64,000 nucleotides of DNA from Mongoliibacter ruber (GTDB taxonomy: Bacteria > Bacteroidota > Bacteroidia > Cytophagales > Cyclobacteriaceae), in NCBI RefSeq assembly GCF_003003005.1, contig NZ_PVTR01000014.1:1-64000 (forward strand), in the 5' to 3' direction. The translations under genes and the position numbers were made by a program. This document shows positions 54,162 through 63,864 of the stretch, piece by piece (the first letter of the stretch is position 1; each line of letters opens with the position of its first letter). Below the pieces are notes generated by a model that did not search any database, was not told the DNA's origin, and was given only the letters and a program-made list of their open reading frames with translations.

Positions 54162-55754
54162 TTAAAGTGCTTTTCTTTCTTCGAAAACTTCCCCTGGAAT
54201 CACGGCTCCTGCATTGTTGCCAAAACTGTTTCTAATAAAAGTCAGGATCTCCGCAATCTCTTCATCGCTGAGGTGTCGGTATGAAGGCATTTCCTGGTGG
54301 TAGTCAAGTCCATTGACGGTTATTTCTTCCGATAGGCCTTGAAGCATTACCCGAATCAGGCGCCCTTTATCACCTGTAACCCATTCTGTAGCAGCCAATG
54401 GAGGTATCAATCCCTCTGCTCCTTTTCCATCGGGACCATGACAGGTAAGGCAATGTTGGGTATAGAGTTGTGCTCCTTTTTCAAGGTCCTCACTGACCTC
54501 AAAAGACCAGTTTTCATCCATCAAGACCATTGTTTCCTTTTCTTTTTGAAAGATGGGGAGAATATGGTTTATCGCGTTTTCAGCTTGTAGTATCCTAATT
54601 TTAAGTATTTTGTCTGGCCCTTCAGGAAGCTCGGGATACATCCAAGGCTGGAACCTTGGGTGCCAGTCTCTATTACTGGTACTGATGAAAATGTCGCCAT
54701 TTTCTGCTATGGAAACATCTCTCAACCGGCCAAAATATTTTTGTAAGTAAATGCCCTCTTCGGTAATAGCTGTTCCTTCGTCATTCAAGTGCAAAACCCG
54801 CAATGACATCCCTTTCATGCTGACAAGCAAAAGGCTATTGTCCCATTCTGGAATGATTCCCTTTTTCAAGTAAGAAATCCCGGCAGTGGCAATAGTCGGT
54901 GTCCAGGCCTTTAGTGGATCTATTGTTTGATGCTCCTTTTGGTAGGTTTTTTCCTCCTCAGAATCAGCAAAACCTTGTACATCAGGCCAACCGTAATTGC
55001 CACCTTTTACCAATAAATTGACCTCGTCATCATTGAGAGGGCCGTGGTCTGAACCATAGAGTTGGTTGTTTTTCCCAAATACCAAACCTTGTGTGTTTCT
55101 CAATCCCATGGCCCAAACTGGATTCTTTGGATAAGGATTGTCTTCAGGAATGCCTCCATCAAGTTCTATCCTGAGGACCTTACCTCCCAAAAAATCAAGG
55201 TCTTGGGTCCTGTCAGTTTTACCCACATCTCCCAAAGAAAAATAGAGCTTGTCGTCTGAACCAATTACCAACCTGGACCCATTGTGAAAGGTCGCACCGG
55301 GAAGACTGTCCAGTAGGATTCGGGGATTGGTCAGAGTGTCTTTTCCAATTTCATATCGGACTAACCTGGAACTCACTTTTTCATCCATACCCTCCCTCGG
55401 GATAGCAAAGGTATAGTGTATAAATACATAGTTTTTCTCAGGATGTACTGTCATCCCCAACAATCCATAAGACTTCTTAGCCAGGATATCAGATACAGTC
55501 AGGACATGCTTTTTTTCACCCGTCTCTAAATCATACCTGTATACATTTCCTGCTACTTCTGTAAACCACAACTCTCCTGATCTTGCAGTTTCTATATCCC
55601 AAGGCACAGTAAGACTGTCAATGACTTCAGTGATTTCAAGGATGGAGTTTTCAAGTTGTATGTATCCAATGACCTTATGCCCTAATCCCTCCTTTTCAGG
55701 CATAGAACAGGCCAAAATGCTGATGGAACACACAAAAATCAAAATCCTATTCAT
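54162..55754 (-). CDS. Soluble-type PQQ sugar dehydrogenase fused to cytochrome c, lipoprotein
   Basis: A 530-residue lipoprotein (SILAC lipobox). A six-bladed propeller of the soluble glucose dehydrogenase type follows: LTVPWDIETARSGELWFTE, YGLLGMTVHPEKN, GATFHNGSRL with the catalytic His, YFSLGDVGK, AMGLRNTQG with the Arg, LYGSDHGPLNDDEVN, and GGNYGWP. The last 100 residues form a cytochrome c domain (QHCLTCHGPDGKG, distal Met in QEMPSYRHLSDEEIAEIL). The ATG at 55754 makes an ATGA overlap with the ThuA stop and starts the signal peptide cleanly, so I prefer it to the ATG at 55769. Electrons would go to the respiratory chain. The sugar oxidised is unknown. Confidence 0.92.
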   Translation of the reverse strand: MNRILIFVCSISILACSMPEKEGLGHKVIGYIQLENSILEITEVIDSLTVPWDIETARSGELWFTEVAGNVYRYDLETGEKKHVLTVSDILAKKSYGLLGMTVHPEKNYVFIHYTFAIPREGMDEKVSSRLVRYEIGKDTLTNPRILLDSLPGATFHNGSRLVIGSDDKLYFSLGDVGKTDRTQDLDFLGGKVLRIELDGGIPEDNPYPKNPVWAMGLRNTQGLVFGKNNQLYGSDHGPLNDDEVNLLVKGGNYGWPDVQGFADSEEEKTYQKEHQTIDPLKAWTPTIATAGISYLKKGIIPEWDNSLLLVSMKGMSLRVLHLNDEGTAITEEGIYLQKYFGRLRDVSIAENGDIFISTSNRDWHPRFQPWMYPELPEGPDKILKIRILQAENAINHILPIFQKEKETMVLMDENWSFEVSEDLEKGAQLYTQHCLTCHGPDGKGAEGLIPPLAATEWVTGDKGRLIRVMLQGLSEEITVNGLDYHQEMPSYRHLSDEEIAEILTFIRNSFGNNAGAVIPGEVFEERKAL

Positions 55755-56485
55755 TTGCTTAATGTCCATTTGATTCCTTCAGTCAGGTGTTTTAAAAAAG
55801 TCGCATCACTGTAATGCTCGCTTTTGTGTCCCAGTGCAGTGTAAAAAACCCTAGCCTTTCCAAAATGATGGTACCAGGAAAGTGGGGTATAATTGCCGAA
55901 AATACTACCTGGATAAGTATCTTTTTGCGGGTCTTCAATGGTCCTGAGGTCAGCCGCCAATAGGATGGTGATGGCAGGATTTAGATGGTCAAAATAGTAG
56001 CATTCGTCCTCCCATTTCCAAATGTCTGGCAAAAACGCTGTAGCTGGATGCTGGGGGTTGATCACTTTTATGTCAAAAGCCTGATAAGCTGGATGGCTTC
56101 GGAATTTACCCCCTTGCATTTCCCAAAACCAAGGCCATTCTCTTTCGGAACCTGTGCTGATATGGACGCCTACAAAGCTCCCGCCTTTTTCTATAAATTC
56201 TTTAAAGGCCTTTCGCTGTGCATCTGTGTAAAAAGCCTCATTGTTGGTATTGTTGAAAATTACCAAATCAAGCTTAGAGAGATTCTCAGGTTTGAAAAAA
56301 TCAGGATCGTCACTTACCTGCATCGTATAGAAGTTTGATTCTCCGATCCCTAACAATGCCTGGGTACTGGCCTCAACGTTGTCATGAACATAACCCTCAC
56401 CATTGTGGGTGTATATCAATATGTTTTGAGCTTGGATTGGCGTCCATAGCACAATGATTGCTAATAAAAAGAGGGCTGACTTCAT
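55751..56485 (-). CDS. Exported ThuA-domain protein
   Basis: A 244-residue protein with a signal peptide (end near IQAQ) and a ThuA-like glutamine-amidotransferase fold: ILIYTHNGEGYVHDNVEAS, LVIFNNTNNEAFYTDAQRKAFKEFIEKGGSFVGVHI, the WEDECYYFDHLNP block and PLSWYHHFGKARVFYTALGH. ThuA proteins occur in trehalose and other sugar-oxidation clusters, but their reaction is unsettled. It precedes the PQQ dehydrogenase with an ATGA overlap, so the two are co-translated. Confidence 0.9.
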   Translation of the reverse strand: MKSALFLLAIIVLWTPIQAQNILIYTHNGEGYVHDNVEASTQALLGIGESNFYTMQVSDDPDFFKPENLSKLDLVIFNNTNNEAFYTDAQRKAFKEFIEKGGSFVGVHISTGSEREWPWFWEMQGGKFRSHPAYQAFDIKVINPQHPATAFLPDIWKWEDECYYFDHLNPAITILLAADLRTIEDPQKDTYPGSIFGNYTPLSWYHHFGKARVFYTALGHKSEHYSDATFLKHLTEGIKWTLSK

Positions 56486-56565
56486 AAACGTAAATTAACT
56501 TAATTCATGAAGTAGCCCAAAAGAAAATTGATCAACGGATCAAATCAGCATTTTCAAAACAGCAA

Positions 56566-57279
56566 TCAATTTCTACTCAAACAATCCTCACCTTTTAAAA
56601 GTGGAATAATTTCATTGATAGTGTCGACTTGATGAAAATTGTCATGCTCAATGTGATGATCGATTTTTTCATGTTCCCATGTGATATGATAAGGAACATA
56701 TACAGCAGAACCTCCTGCCTGCAAAACAGGTAGGATATCAGACCGAAGTGAGTTGCCTACCATGAGAAATTCATCAGGTGCGCAATCCAAATGACGGATC
56801 AACTTTTGAAAATCTTCCTTATTTTTATTGCTCATTATTTCGATGTGGTGGAAGTGCCTGGCCAAGCCTGACTTCAATAATTTCCTTTCCTGGTCAAGCA
56901 AATCTCCTTTTGTGGCCATGACCAGTCTATAGTCTCCATTTAGAGATTTTAGTGTTTTTTCCACATTTTCCAACAGCTCGATTGGCTTGCCAAGAATCTC
57001 CCTGCCAATTGCCAAAGCCCCTTCTACAAGATGCAGAGGACCTTTTTTATCAGTTATATTCATTATCGCCTCGATCATGCTAAGTGTAAATCCCTTCACA
57101 CCATAGCCATACAAAGGCAGGTTATTGATTTCAGTTTTAAACAACTCTTGGTTGGCTTCTTCTTTGGGCAGGTAATCTTTTACCAATTCACAGAATTTAT
57201 CTTCTGCTTCTCTAAAGTAGGGTTCGTTTACCCATAATGTATCATCTGCGTCAAATGCAATTACTTTGATATTCTTCAT
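56566..57279 (-). CDS. HAD-superfamily hydrolase
   Basis: A 237-residue cytoplasmic HAD phosphatase: motif I DADDTLW (nucleophile Asp near residue 10), motif II around MATKGDLLDQ, a Lys in MSNKNKEDFQ, and motif III VGNSLRSDILPVLQAGG. The cap (about residues 20-95) is helical, of the C1 type. Substrate is unknown; phosphosugars or nucleotides are usual. It lies 80 bp before the ThuA gene on the same strand with no terminator between. Confidence 0.88.
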   Translation of the reverse strand: MKNIKVIAFDADDTLWVNEPYFREAEDKFCELVKDYLPKEEANQELFKTEINNLPLYGYGVKGFTLSMIEAIMNITDKKGPLHLVEGALAIGREILGKPIELLENVEKTLKSLNGDYRLVMATKGDLLDQERKLLKSGLARHFHHIEIMSNKNKEDFQKLIRHLDCAPDEFLMVGNSLRSDILPVLQAGGSAVYVPYHITWEHEKIDHHIEHDNFHQVDTINEIIPLLKGEDCLSRN

Positions 57280-57332
57280 TGATTAATTTTTATTTTTTTA
57301 GGACTAAGCTTGAAGAACTTATTCCTGATTAT

Positions 57333-58418
57333 TTATTGTCCCTCCGATTTCAGTAAGTTTTGGCCTATCATGGGTTCAATCAGCTGGCCTTGAATCAACT
57401 CACTATGTTCCACCAAAATATCCCAGGGTTCCATCCTTGGTTCGTCTGAAAGGTCAAAAGTACCAAAGTGCATGGGTATAAAGAACTTTCCTTCCATCAC
57501 ATTGAAGGCATCAATGGCATCAGTTGGACTGATGTGTGATTGGTTCATAAACCACTCTGGCCTAAAAGCGCCAACTCCCATCAGGCAAAAATCAGGTGCA
57601 CCAAGCGTATTTTTGATGTCTTCAAAATGAGGACCTTTACCGGAATCTCCCATAAAGTAAATTTTTTGTTGAGGGGTTTGGAAGTAAAATCCTCCCCAGA
57701 GGCTTTTATTGTCATCCCAAAGCCACCTTTTGGACCAATGTCTACTTGGTACATAGGTGATATTGATGGCAGTTTTGTCAATTTGATATTGCTGATACCA
57801 TCCCGCTTCCTGTATTTCCTGTCCCTCTGTCCATGATTTGATGACTTTTTTGAGTCCCAGCCCAGTCAGGAATTTGGCTTTTGGATGTTGTTTGGAGAGA
57901 AATTGAATGGTCTGCTTGTCACAGTGGTCTCGGTGATTGTGGGAAATCATGATGAAATCCAAAGGAGGGAGCTCCTCGATAGGAAATGGCAGCTTGCTAT
58001 CTCTCTTTAAAAATGTATTGTCGATCAGTATAGGGTCAATCAAAATCACTTGGCCACTTAGTCTCAATAGGTAAGTGGCATGACCTAGCCATAACATGTA
58101 GTCCTCTTCACCAAGTAGGTCTTCAGGGTCGAAATCAACGATCAAGGTTCTGTTTTCACTTTCCTTTTCTTCTTTATAGGGGTTTTTGCTGGTCTGCCAT
58201 TTGAGCAAATCAGCAAAACTAGACTCAAAAGGGTGGTATAAATTTACAAATCTTTCCTTCTCATCTATAGGCGTACCTTTCCATTCAGGAGGTGCTGATA
58301 TGGTTTCCAAGTTAGGGTTTGATATATAACTTATCTTTTCAGATGTAGTGGGTTTTGCCATTATCCAAATAAAAATAGGGAGTGCTAGTACGAAGGAAAA
58401 TCCAATTAATTTTTTCAT
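57333..58418 (-). CDS. MBL-fold metallo-hydrolase (NAPE-PLD/UlaG-like), membrane-anchored
   Basis: A 361-residue metallo-beta-lactamase-fold hydrolase. An N-terminal helix (LIGFSFVLALPIFIWIMA) anchors or exports it. The active-site motif is SHNHRDHCD near residue 150, with earlier WLGHATYLLRL and later YFMGDSGKG, SRHWSKR and MHFGTF. This pattern matches N-acyl-phosphatidylethanolamine phospholipase D-like enzymes, which cleave phospholipid head groups. The ATG at 58418 is used, as the longer frame starts at a TTG and lies over the upstream stop. The ACP-like gene is 38 bp upstream. Confidence 0.88.
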   Translation of the reverse strand: MKKLIGFSFVLALPIFIWIMAKPTTSEKISYISNPNLETISAPPEWKGTPIDEKERFVNLYHPFESSFADLLKWQTSKNPYKEEKESENRTLIVDFDPEDLLGEEDYMLWLGHATYLLRLSGQVILIDPILIDNTFLKRDSKLPFPIEELPPLDFIMISHNHRDHCDKQTIQFLSKQHPKAKFLTGLGLKKVIKSWTEGQEIQEAGWYQQYQIDKTAINITYVPSRHWSKRWLWDDNKSLWGGFYFQTPQQKIYFMGDSGKGPHFEDIKNTLGAPDFCLMGVGAFRPEWFMNQSHISPTDAIDAFNVMEGKFFIPMHFGTFDLSDEPRMEPWDILVEHSELIQGQLIEPMIGQNLLKSEGQ

Positions 58419-58456
58419 CTCTCTCAACACAACCACCAAATCAACAGAAGAGTTTG

Positions 58457-58690
58457 TCAAGCACTTAAAAGGTAGGCTATAGCCTCTGAAGGTGTCTGAA
58501 TATCTTTCACTTTGTCTTCTTGAATTTCTTTGTTCAGCTCCAATTCCAACTCATAAATCAATCCATTTACAAAAATCCAGTCCATGTGGAGTTCTAGGTA
58601 AAAATTAGCTGTTTTTCTTTGACCTGTCAAGGGTATGCCATAAGACTTAAAAACGGAGATGGCTTTTTTCAATTCTTTGATGTTTTTCAT
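58457..58690 (-). CDS. Acyl-carrier-protein-like small protein lacking the modified Ser
   Basis: A 77-residue protein whose second half mirrors helices 2-4 of acyl carrier proteins (FVNGLIYELELELNKEIQEDK, then TPSEAIAYLLSA). At the phosphopantetheine site the expected DSL is MDWI, so it has no Ser for the prosthetic group. The first half is basic and helical. It lies upstream of the NAPE-PLD-like gene on the same strand. It could be a regulatory or structural partner, or a decayed ACP. The assignment is tentative. Confidence 0.55.
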   Translation of the reverse strand: MKNIKELKKAISVFKSYGIPLTGQRKTANFYLELHMDWIFVNGLIYELELELNKEIQEDKVKDIQTPSEAIAYLLSA

Positions 58691-59041
58691 TAGGAGAAAA
58701 TTTAGGAAGTAATTACATCGAAGACGAAGGGTTTAAAGCTTCTGTTTTAGAATAAACATTAGTTTAACCTCTTTTAAGAAATAAAAGTCTGTAATTTCTT
58801 AAATACACAAAACACCAGCAACTTATTTACCATTGTACCCAATGGCTGTTTGATGGGTTTTAAAATGGCATGATCATTCTTTAGAATAACCTTGTTTAAA
58901 AACAGGGTAAACTTCAAAATTCCGGGTATATTTTAGCACCCTTCCATCACAAGTTGACTGCTTTTAGAAGCAATCAAAATAAGTAAGTAATTTTTTTATG
59001 CCTATATTAAAGGTGTTTTAAAACCTTTAAACCTTGATAAC
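58691..59041. other. Divergent intergenic region
   Basis: No ORF is visible. An imperfect inverted repeat, aaaggt...accttt, lies at 59009-59028 just before the oxidoreductase ATG, in its probable leader. No full TAnnTTTG box was found. Confidence 0.5.
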
Positions 59042-60169
59042 ATGAATTCTAGAAGAACCTTTTTACAGCACTTAACTGTAAGTGCTGGGATTTTGCCATT
59101 TGCCATAGGCAGCAGCGCCTACATCCAACCTGAGTCTGAGTATATTCCTGAGGTGCAAGATGGGCCTGTTCTGAAAGTTGCCCTAATGGGTCTTGGAAGC
59201 TATGCTGATAGAGTCGCCAAGGCAATGCAGGATTGTAAAAGAGCCAAAATCACAGGATTGATCTCAGGGACTCCTGATAAATTAGAATCATGGGGTGCCA
59301 AGTATGATGTGCCCGAAGGCAGTCGGTATAATTACGAGAATTTTGATGCAATAAAGGATAACCCCGAAATAGATGCAGTCTATATCATCACGCCAAATGC
59401 GCAACATCACGGTCAATGTCTGCGGGTGGCAGCTGCCGGTAAGCATGTTATATGCGAAAAACCCATGTCAATCAATGCCCAAGAAGGTAAGGAAATGGTA
59501 GAAGCCTGTGAAAAAGCTGGCGTAAAACTCCTGATTGGCTACAGGATGCATTTTGAAGCCAACACCTTGAATGCAGTCAGGAAACGTCAAAACGGCGATC
59601 TTGGGGAGGTTAAGTTTTTTCAAGGCTTGAGCGGGTTTATAATCGGAGACCCTACACAATGGAGACTTGATAAAGACCTTGCCGGTGGTGGGGCAATGAT
59701 GGATATTGGCATTTATGCAATAAATGGTGCCAGGTATATGGTAGGAGAGGAGCCTATTTGGGTGACAGCTCAGGAAGTCAAAACTGATCCGGTCAAATTC
59801 AAAGAGGGAGTAGATGAGACGATTACTTTTCAATTGGGTTTTCCGAGTGGGGTTATAGCCTCTTGTTTGTCTACTTATAGCATGAATTACCTCGATAAAT
59901 TTTTCCTTCTAGGGGACAAAGGTTTTGTTGAAATGCAGCCTTCAACCGGCTATGGTCCCATTAAAGCATGGTCTCATGACGGCGACATCACCAAGCCACA
60001 TGTGACACATCAGACGACTCAGATGGATCAAATGGCAGCAATCATTTATGATGGCAAAAAACCTGAAATCCCTGTGGATGGAGAAGAAGGATTGAAAGAT
60101 ATGAAAATCATTGATGCCATATTTCTTGCGGTAAAATCAGGGCAAAAAGTAAATTTGAATCTCGGATAG
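59042..60169 (+). CDS. Tat-exported Gfo/Idh/MocA-family oxidoreductase (glucose-fructose oxidoreductase type)
   Basis: A 375-residue NAD(P)-dependent oxidoreductase with a Tat signal (SRRTFLQHL). The Rossmann part has VALMGLGSYADRVAKAM, then the hallmark CEKPMSINAQEGKEMVEACEKAGVKL with the catalytic Lys. The C-terminal sheet includes GGGAMMDIGIYAINGARYMVG. Exported members such as glucose-fructose oxidoreductase keep a tightly bound NADP and need no free cofactor. The sugar is unknown. It is a single-gene unit ended by a strong stem-loop. Confidence 0.92.
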   Translation: MNSRRTFLQHLTVSAGILPFAIGSSAYIQPESEYIPEVQDGPVLKVALMGLGSYADRVAKAMQDCKRAKITGLISGTPDKLESWGAKYDVPEGSRYNYENFDAIKDNPEIDAVYIITPNAQHHGQCLRVAAAGKHVICEKPMSINAQEGKEMVEACEKAGVKLLIGYRMHFEANTLNAVRKRQNGDLGEVKFFQGLSGFIIGDPTQWRLDKDLAGGGAMMDIGIYAINGARYMVGEEPIWVTAQEVKTDPVKFKEGVDETITFQLGFPSGVIASCLSTYSMNYLDKFFLLGDKGFVEMQPSTGYGPIKAWSHDGDITKPHVTHQTTQMDQMAAIIYDGKKPEIPVDGEEGLKDMKIIDAIFLAVKSGQKVNLNLG

Positions 60170-60196
60170 GCAAAGGGTCATAAGTGCTACTAAAAA

Positions 60197-60238
60197 AATA
60201 AATTGACCTGAATGATGTAGTTTTCGGGTCAATTTTTT
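60197..60238 (+). terminator. Rho-independent terminator, shared by convergent genes
   Basis: Stem AAATTGACCTG/CGGGTCAATTT (one G-T) with a 14-base loop, followed by a T run. The palindrome and flanking A run also suit the minus-strand response-regulator gene. Confidence 0.8.
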
Positions 60239-60299
60239 CATTTCAAAAGGTAAAGACTCCTTAGGGATTTCGTAGAAAGCTCAAGAGAATGTATGAAAC

Positions 60300-60731
60300 T
60301 TATGGTTTCGGAAGTTTGGCTGTATTCATCCAAAACTCTTCTATTGACGCAATGGCATCATAAAAATTATCAACTTCCGCAGGCTTGGTAATATAGCTGT
60401 TGGCGTGGTTGGTGTAGGATGAAAAAATGTCAATATTGGAAGAGGAGGTGGTTAGCATCAAAATCGGTATATGCCTGAACTTTTCATCTGATTTGATCTT
60501 TTGTAGGACTTCATGACCACTTTTTTTTGGTAGGTTGATGTCAAGAAGTATCAGGTCTGGTTCTTCTACATTTTCGAATTTATCACGTTTGTACACAAAA
60601 TCCAATGCTTCTTGTCCATCTCTTGCAATGCTAAGTTGGTTATTGATTTTTCTTTGCTCCAGCGCTTCTTGAGTCAGTAGAATATCACCCTCATTATCTT
60701 CCACTAGTAGAATGTGTATTTTTTTGTACAT
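60300..60731 (-). CDS. Single-domain response regulator (Rcp1-type)
   Basis: A 143-residue receiver with no output domain: acidic pocket in LLVEDNEGD, phosphoacceptor Asp in LILLDINLPKKSGHEV, Thr/Ser in MLTTSSSN and Lys in YITKPAE. The insertion and NEGDILLTQEAL start are typical of Rcp1-type regulators that serve phytochrome-like kinases. The ATG at 60731 (MYKKIHIL) is preferred over a start nine codons upstream. It resembles the 62.1-62.5 kb regulator and could be a second output of the kinases on the right. Confidence 0.93.
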   Translation of the reverse strand: MYKKIHILLVEDNEGDILLTQEALEQRKINNQLSIARDGQEALDFVYKRDKFENVEEPDLILLDINLPKKSGHEVLQKIKSDEKFRHIPILMLTTSSSNIDIFSSYTNHANSYITKPAEVDNFYDAIASIEEFWMNTAKLPKP

Positions 60732-60881
60732 ATAAGTAAATATAAAAGAATATGTCAATTTCTCTCAGAAATAGTCAAATTTATTCTAATTATATAAAAA
60801 ATACTTGAATTAATCTATTGTGGTCTAATCATTCATTTCCCACCTTCAAAACCAGGTAGTGGTAAGGTCTTTTGAATTAAA

Positions 60882-62054
60882 CTATTTTTCTGACTGTGAA
60901 AAATTCTTTTGCACAATATTCATAGAACCAAATAAAGGTCCTAGACAAAGTATGATCAGTAGATATGCCGGATTGATTATCACTTGAAGCCAGTTCAACA
61001 ATTGTATGCTGAAGATGGTGATTCCAAAACCTATACAATTGACTATGGTCAGGGCTGTTCCTTTGTTGTGGGTGGGGACATTTTGTGCTACCAATGTAGA
61101 GAACATTGGCGAATCGGCTGTAACGACTACACCCCAAAACATCATAAATGCAAGCATAATTATTGAAAATGGCTGTAAAAATATCAAAGGAGATAAGATG
61201 CAACAAATGCCTGACAAGGAAAGCGATAGACGTGCAATTTGGATTGGAAGGAATCTCTCGGAAAGTATACCGCCTACCGCACAGGATATGCCTCCTATTG
61301 CAATGATGACGAAAGACCATAATGATAGGTCAAAACTGTCTTGATGCTTTAGTCCATATGCAGTCAAAAAAACAGGTGTAAATGCCCAAAATGCATACAA
61401 TTCCCACATATGTCCAAAGTAGCCAAAAGCAGCTTTTCTGAATTTTTGTTTTTGAAAAACCGAGAAAAACAAAGTGAAATCAAATCCTTTGGAACGGTTA
61501 CGATATGGCCCGTCAGGCACCCAGACTGCCATCATAAATCCGCCAGCCAAAGCCAAACCACTGGTGACATAAACCACATAATGCCAGTCCAGTCCGCTGG
61601 TAAATGTCCGTACAAAATGCGGAAATGCGGTGCCCAATACCAAAGCTCCTACCAGTAATCCAAGTGATTTTCCTAAACCTTTTTGGAAGTAATCAGAAGC
61701 GATTTTCATTCCTACAGGGTATATTCCTGCCAAAAAGAACCCTGTTCCAAATCTTGAAACCAAAATACTCAAGGCCGATATGCCATCTATGCTTAAGGCA
61801 AAATTGAAAAAAGAAGCTATTATCGCGCATGTAAAAAACACCCATGAAGGAGAAAAGCGGTCTGCGATGGTGAATATGGCAAAAATCAAAGTTCCGGCTA
61901 TAAATCCCAATTGTACAGCTGAAGTAAGGTGACCTAGAAAACTTGGTGAAAGCGCAATAGAAGCGGCCAGTTCGGGGAGTATGGCATTACCTGCGAACCA
62001 AAGAGAAGTACATAAAAACTGTGATATCACGATCACAGAAAGGGTTTTATTCAT
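60882..62054 (-). CDS. MFS transporter, 12 TM
   Basis: A 390-residue major-facilitator protein with about twelve hydrophobic segments. Visible marks are LTSAVQLGFIAGTLIFAIFTIADR (loop 2-3), SRFGTGFFLAGIYPVGMKI and, in the second half, GGILSERFLP. The N-terminal half resembles CynX/NimT-like and nitrate/nitrite-type carriers. The substrate is not deducible. It lies between two response-regulator genes but is probably independent of them. Confidence 0.9.
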   Translation of the reverse strand: MNKTLSVIVISQFLCTSLWFAGNAILPELAASIALSPSFLGHLTSAVQLGFIAGTLIFAIFTIADRFSPSWVFFTCAIIASFFNFALSIDGISALSILVSRFGTGFFLAGIYPVGMKIASDYFQKGLGKSLGLLVGALVLGTAFPHFVRTFTSGLDWHYVVYVTSGLALAGGFMMAVWVPDGPYRNRSKGFDFTLFFSVFQKQKFRKAAFGYFGHMWELYAFWAFTPVFLTAYGLKHQDSFDLSLWSFVIIAIGGISCAVGGILSERFLPIQIARLSLSLSGICCILSPLIFLQPFSIIMLAFMMFWGVVVTADSPMFSTLVAQNVPTHNKGTALTIVNCIGFGITIFSIQLLNWLQVIINPAYLLIILCLGPLFGSMNIVQKNFSQSEK

Positions 62055-62092
62055 GAATGCGTTTGGCGGTTGTTTTTAAGGCATATATGCAA

Positions 62093-62491
62093 TTATTGCA
62101 GTTTGTTTAAGACTTTTTGGAGGTCCATTTCTTCAAGAGGCTTGGTGAAAAAGTAGTCAGCATTGTTTTGCTGTGCAGTCATTTTGTCGTTGAAGGAAGA
62201 GGAAGTGGTCAAAATAGCTGTTGGAATATCTTTAAGTTTGGGGTCATTTTTTAGAATAGCCAAAACTTCAAGCCCACTTTTTTTAGGCATATTGATGTCC
62301 AATAGGATAAAGTCCGGAAGGGAAGCATTTTTGAAATTCCCCCTTTTGTATAAAAAATCAACTGCTGCCGCTCCATCTCTGACCACCGAGAGTGGACAGT
62401 TGATTGAGATTTCTTCAATCAACTCTGAGGTCAGCAGAATATCACCTTCGTTGTCTTCTGCCAGTAAAATATGGATTTTAGAACCTGCCAT
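62093..62491 (-). CDS. Single-domain response regulator (Rcp1-type), kinase-linked
   Basis: A 132-residue receiver: LLAEDNEGD, Asp in FILLDINMPKKSGLEV, ILTTSSSFND and Lys in FFTKPLEE. It lacks an output domain. It lies 23 bp after a hybrid-free histidine kinase gene on the same strand, so it is the probable phosphate acceptor of that kinase. Confidence 0.94.
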   Translation of the reverse strand: MAGSKIHILLAEDNEGDILLTSELIEEISINCPLSVVRDGAAAVDFLYKRGNFKNASLPDFILLDINMPKKSGLEVLAILKNDPKLKDIPTAILTTSSSFNDKMTAQQNNADYFFTKPLEEMDLQKVLNKLQ

Positions 62492-62514
62492 TTGAACTAA
62501 TTTGCGTGCTAATA

Positions 62515-63864
62515 TTATGTTTTTTTTGGGATACTGAAAGAAAAGATACTCCCTTTTTCAATTTCGGATTCCAAAAGTATTGTACCGCCCAGATTTTCAA
62601 CGCATTTTTTCACAATCGCAAGTCCAATTCCTGTACCTTCATAATCTTTCTTATGGTGTAATTTTTGAAATAAATTGAATACCCTATCGTGGAATTCTTT
62701 TTCAATCCCAATCCCATTGTCTTTGACTGAAAATTGCCAATACGTTTCTTTTTCTACACTACTGATTTCAATAATAGGGGGTATGTCTGACTTGGAATAT
62801 TTTAGTGCATTGCTGATCAGGTTTAAAAATATCTGAGAAATAGGGGGTGCATAACTTTCAACTGTGGGTAATGGATGAACAATAATTTCGGCTTTCTTTT
62901 CTTTGATTGATTCCTGAAATAGTCTTAAGGTGCTATGGACAAGCTCATCCAGGTTGATTATTGATTTTTCTCCATCGAATCTCCCTACTCTGGAGTAATC
63001 CAATAAGCCTTCAATCATGTCTTTCATCCTGACAGCCCCATCTGAAGCGAAATAAATATACTTTTTGCCTCTTTCATCGAGCAAAGAGATGTAGTTTTTC
63101 TCTAACTGATGCAGGAATGCAGTAATCATTCTGAGAGGTTCCTGTAGGTCATGTGAGGCCGAGTAAGCAAATGTTTCCAGCTCTGCATTTTTTTCTTTTA
63201 GGGTATTCAAGGCCTTTTCTAAATTATCATTTTGTTGGTTGAGTTGGGCTTTTAACATCCTTTCATTGTTGATGGATTTTTCCAACAAGTCAAATACTTT
63301 AGGGAATAAAGCCGAGGAAAAAAATCCTAAGAAAATCAGGTTTGATGCTACAGCAACAAATTGAGGAAGGTTGTGCGTAGGTTCATCTTTCCAAAACATA
63401 ACGTCAAGTGGGATAAGTAATCCAATGATGACGCAAAAGAGGACATTGGCTATTGTAGGATAATAGGCATACTTGACCGGGAAAAGTATGGTGCAGAAAA
63501 AGCTTGCGGCTAACATGTATAAAAAGGTTGGACCTGATAGACCTATGATAAACATGAACCCAAATGATACCATATAAAAAGTAGAAACAAAGAGAAATTT
63601 TCTGGTACTGATTGCGATTTTAGGTAAAAATCCAGCGGCTACTAAAAAGCCCACCGCCACAGTATCTAGAATGACTATGCTGAAGTATTCGGATTGAAAT
63701 GCAAATATGACTCCGGGGAAGTAGGGAATCAATACAAGGGGAATAATGAACAAAACGCTGTAATAGGTAAGCATTGTTCTCCATTGTAAAGAGGTATCCA
63801 AATCTCCGGTATCAAGTCCGAAATTTTTTCTGATATGCAGTGAGTATGTTTTCCAGATATTCAT
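62515..63864 (-). CDS. Membrane histidine kinase (HisKA-HATPase)
   Basis: A 449-residue kinase. About six hydrophobic helices occupy residues 25-205, followed by a coiled coil ([19 protein letters not shown]). HisKA holds the phosphorylated His in [13 protein letters not shown] near residue 240. The ATPase domain has the N box ([13 protein letters not shown]), G1 (VKDNGIGIE), F box (FNLFQKLH) and G2 ([12 protein letters not shown]). The kinase overlaps the preceding kinase gene by an ATGA. The signal sensed by the helical bundle is unknown. Confidence 0.93.
   Translation of the reverse strand: MNIWKTYSLHIRKNFGLDTGDLDTSLQWRTMLTYYSVLFIIPLVLIPYFPGVIFAFQSEYFSIVILDTVAVGFLVAAGFLPKIAISTRKFLFVSTFYMVSFGFMFIIGLSGPTFLYMLAASFFCTILFPVKYAYYPTIANVLFCVIIGLLIPLDVMFWKDEPTHNLPQFVAVASNLIFLGFFSSALFPKVFDLLEKSINNERMLKAQLNQQNDNLEKALNTLKEKNAELETFAYSASHDLQEPLRMITAFLHQLEKNYISLLDERGKKYIYFASDGAVRMKDMIEGLLDYSRVGRFDGEKSIINLDELVHSTLRLFQESIKEKKAEIIVHPLPTVESYAPPISQIFLNLISNALKYSKSDIPPIIEISSVEKETYWQFSVKDNGIGIEKEFHDRVFNLFQKLHHKKDYEGTGIGLAIVKKCVENLGGTILLESEIEKGSIFSFSIPKKT

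Noticed and set aside
60877-61320. 147-codon minus-strand ORF
   Set aside because: It lies inside the MFS gene in another frame and lacks hydrophobic periodicity or family motifs.
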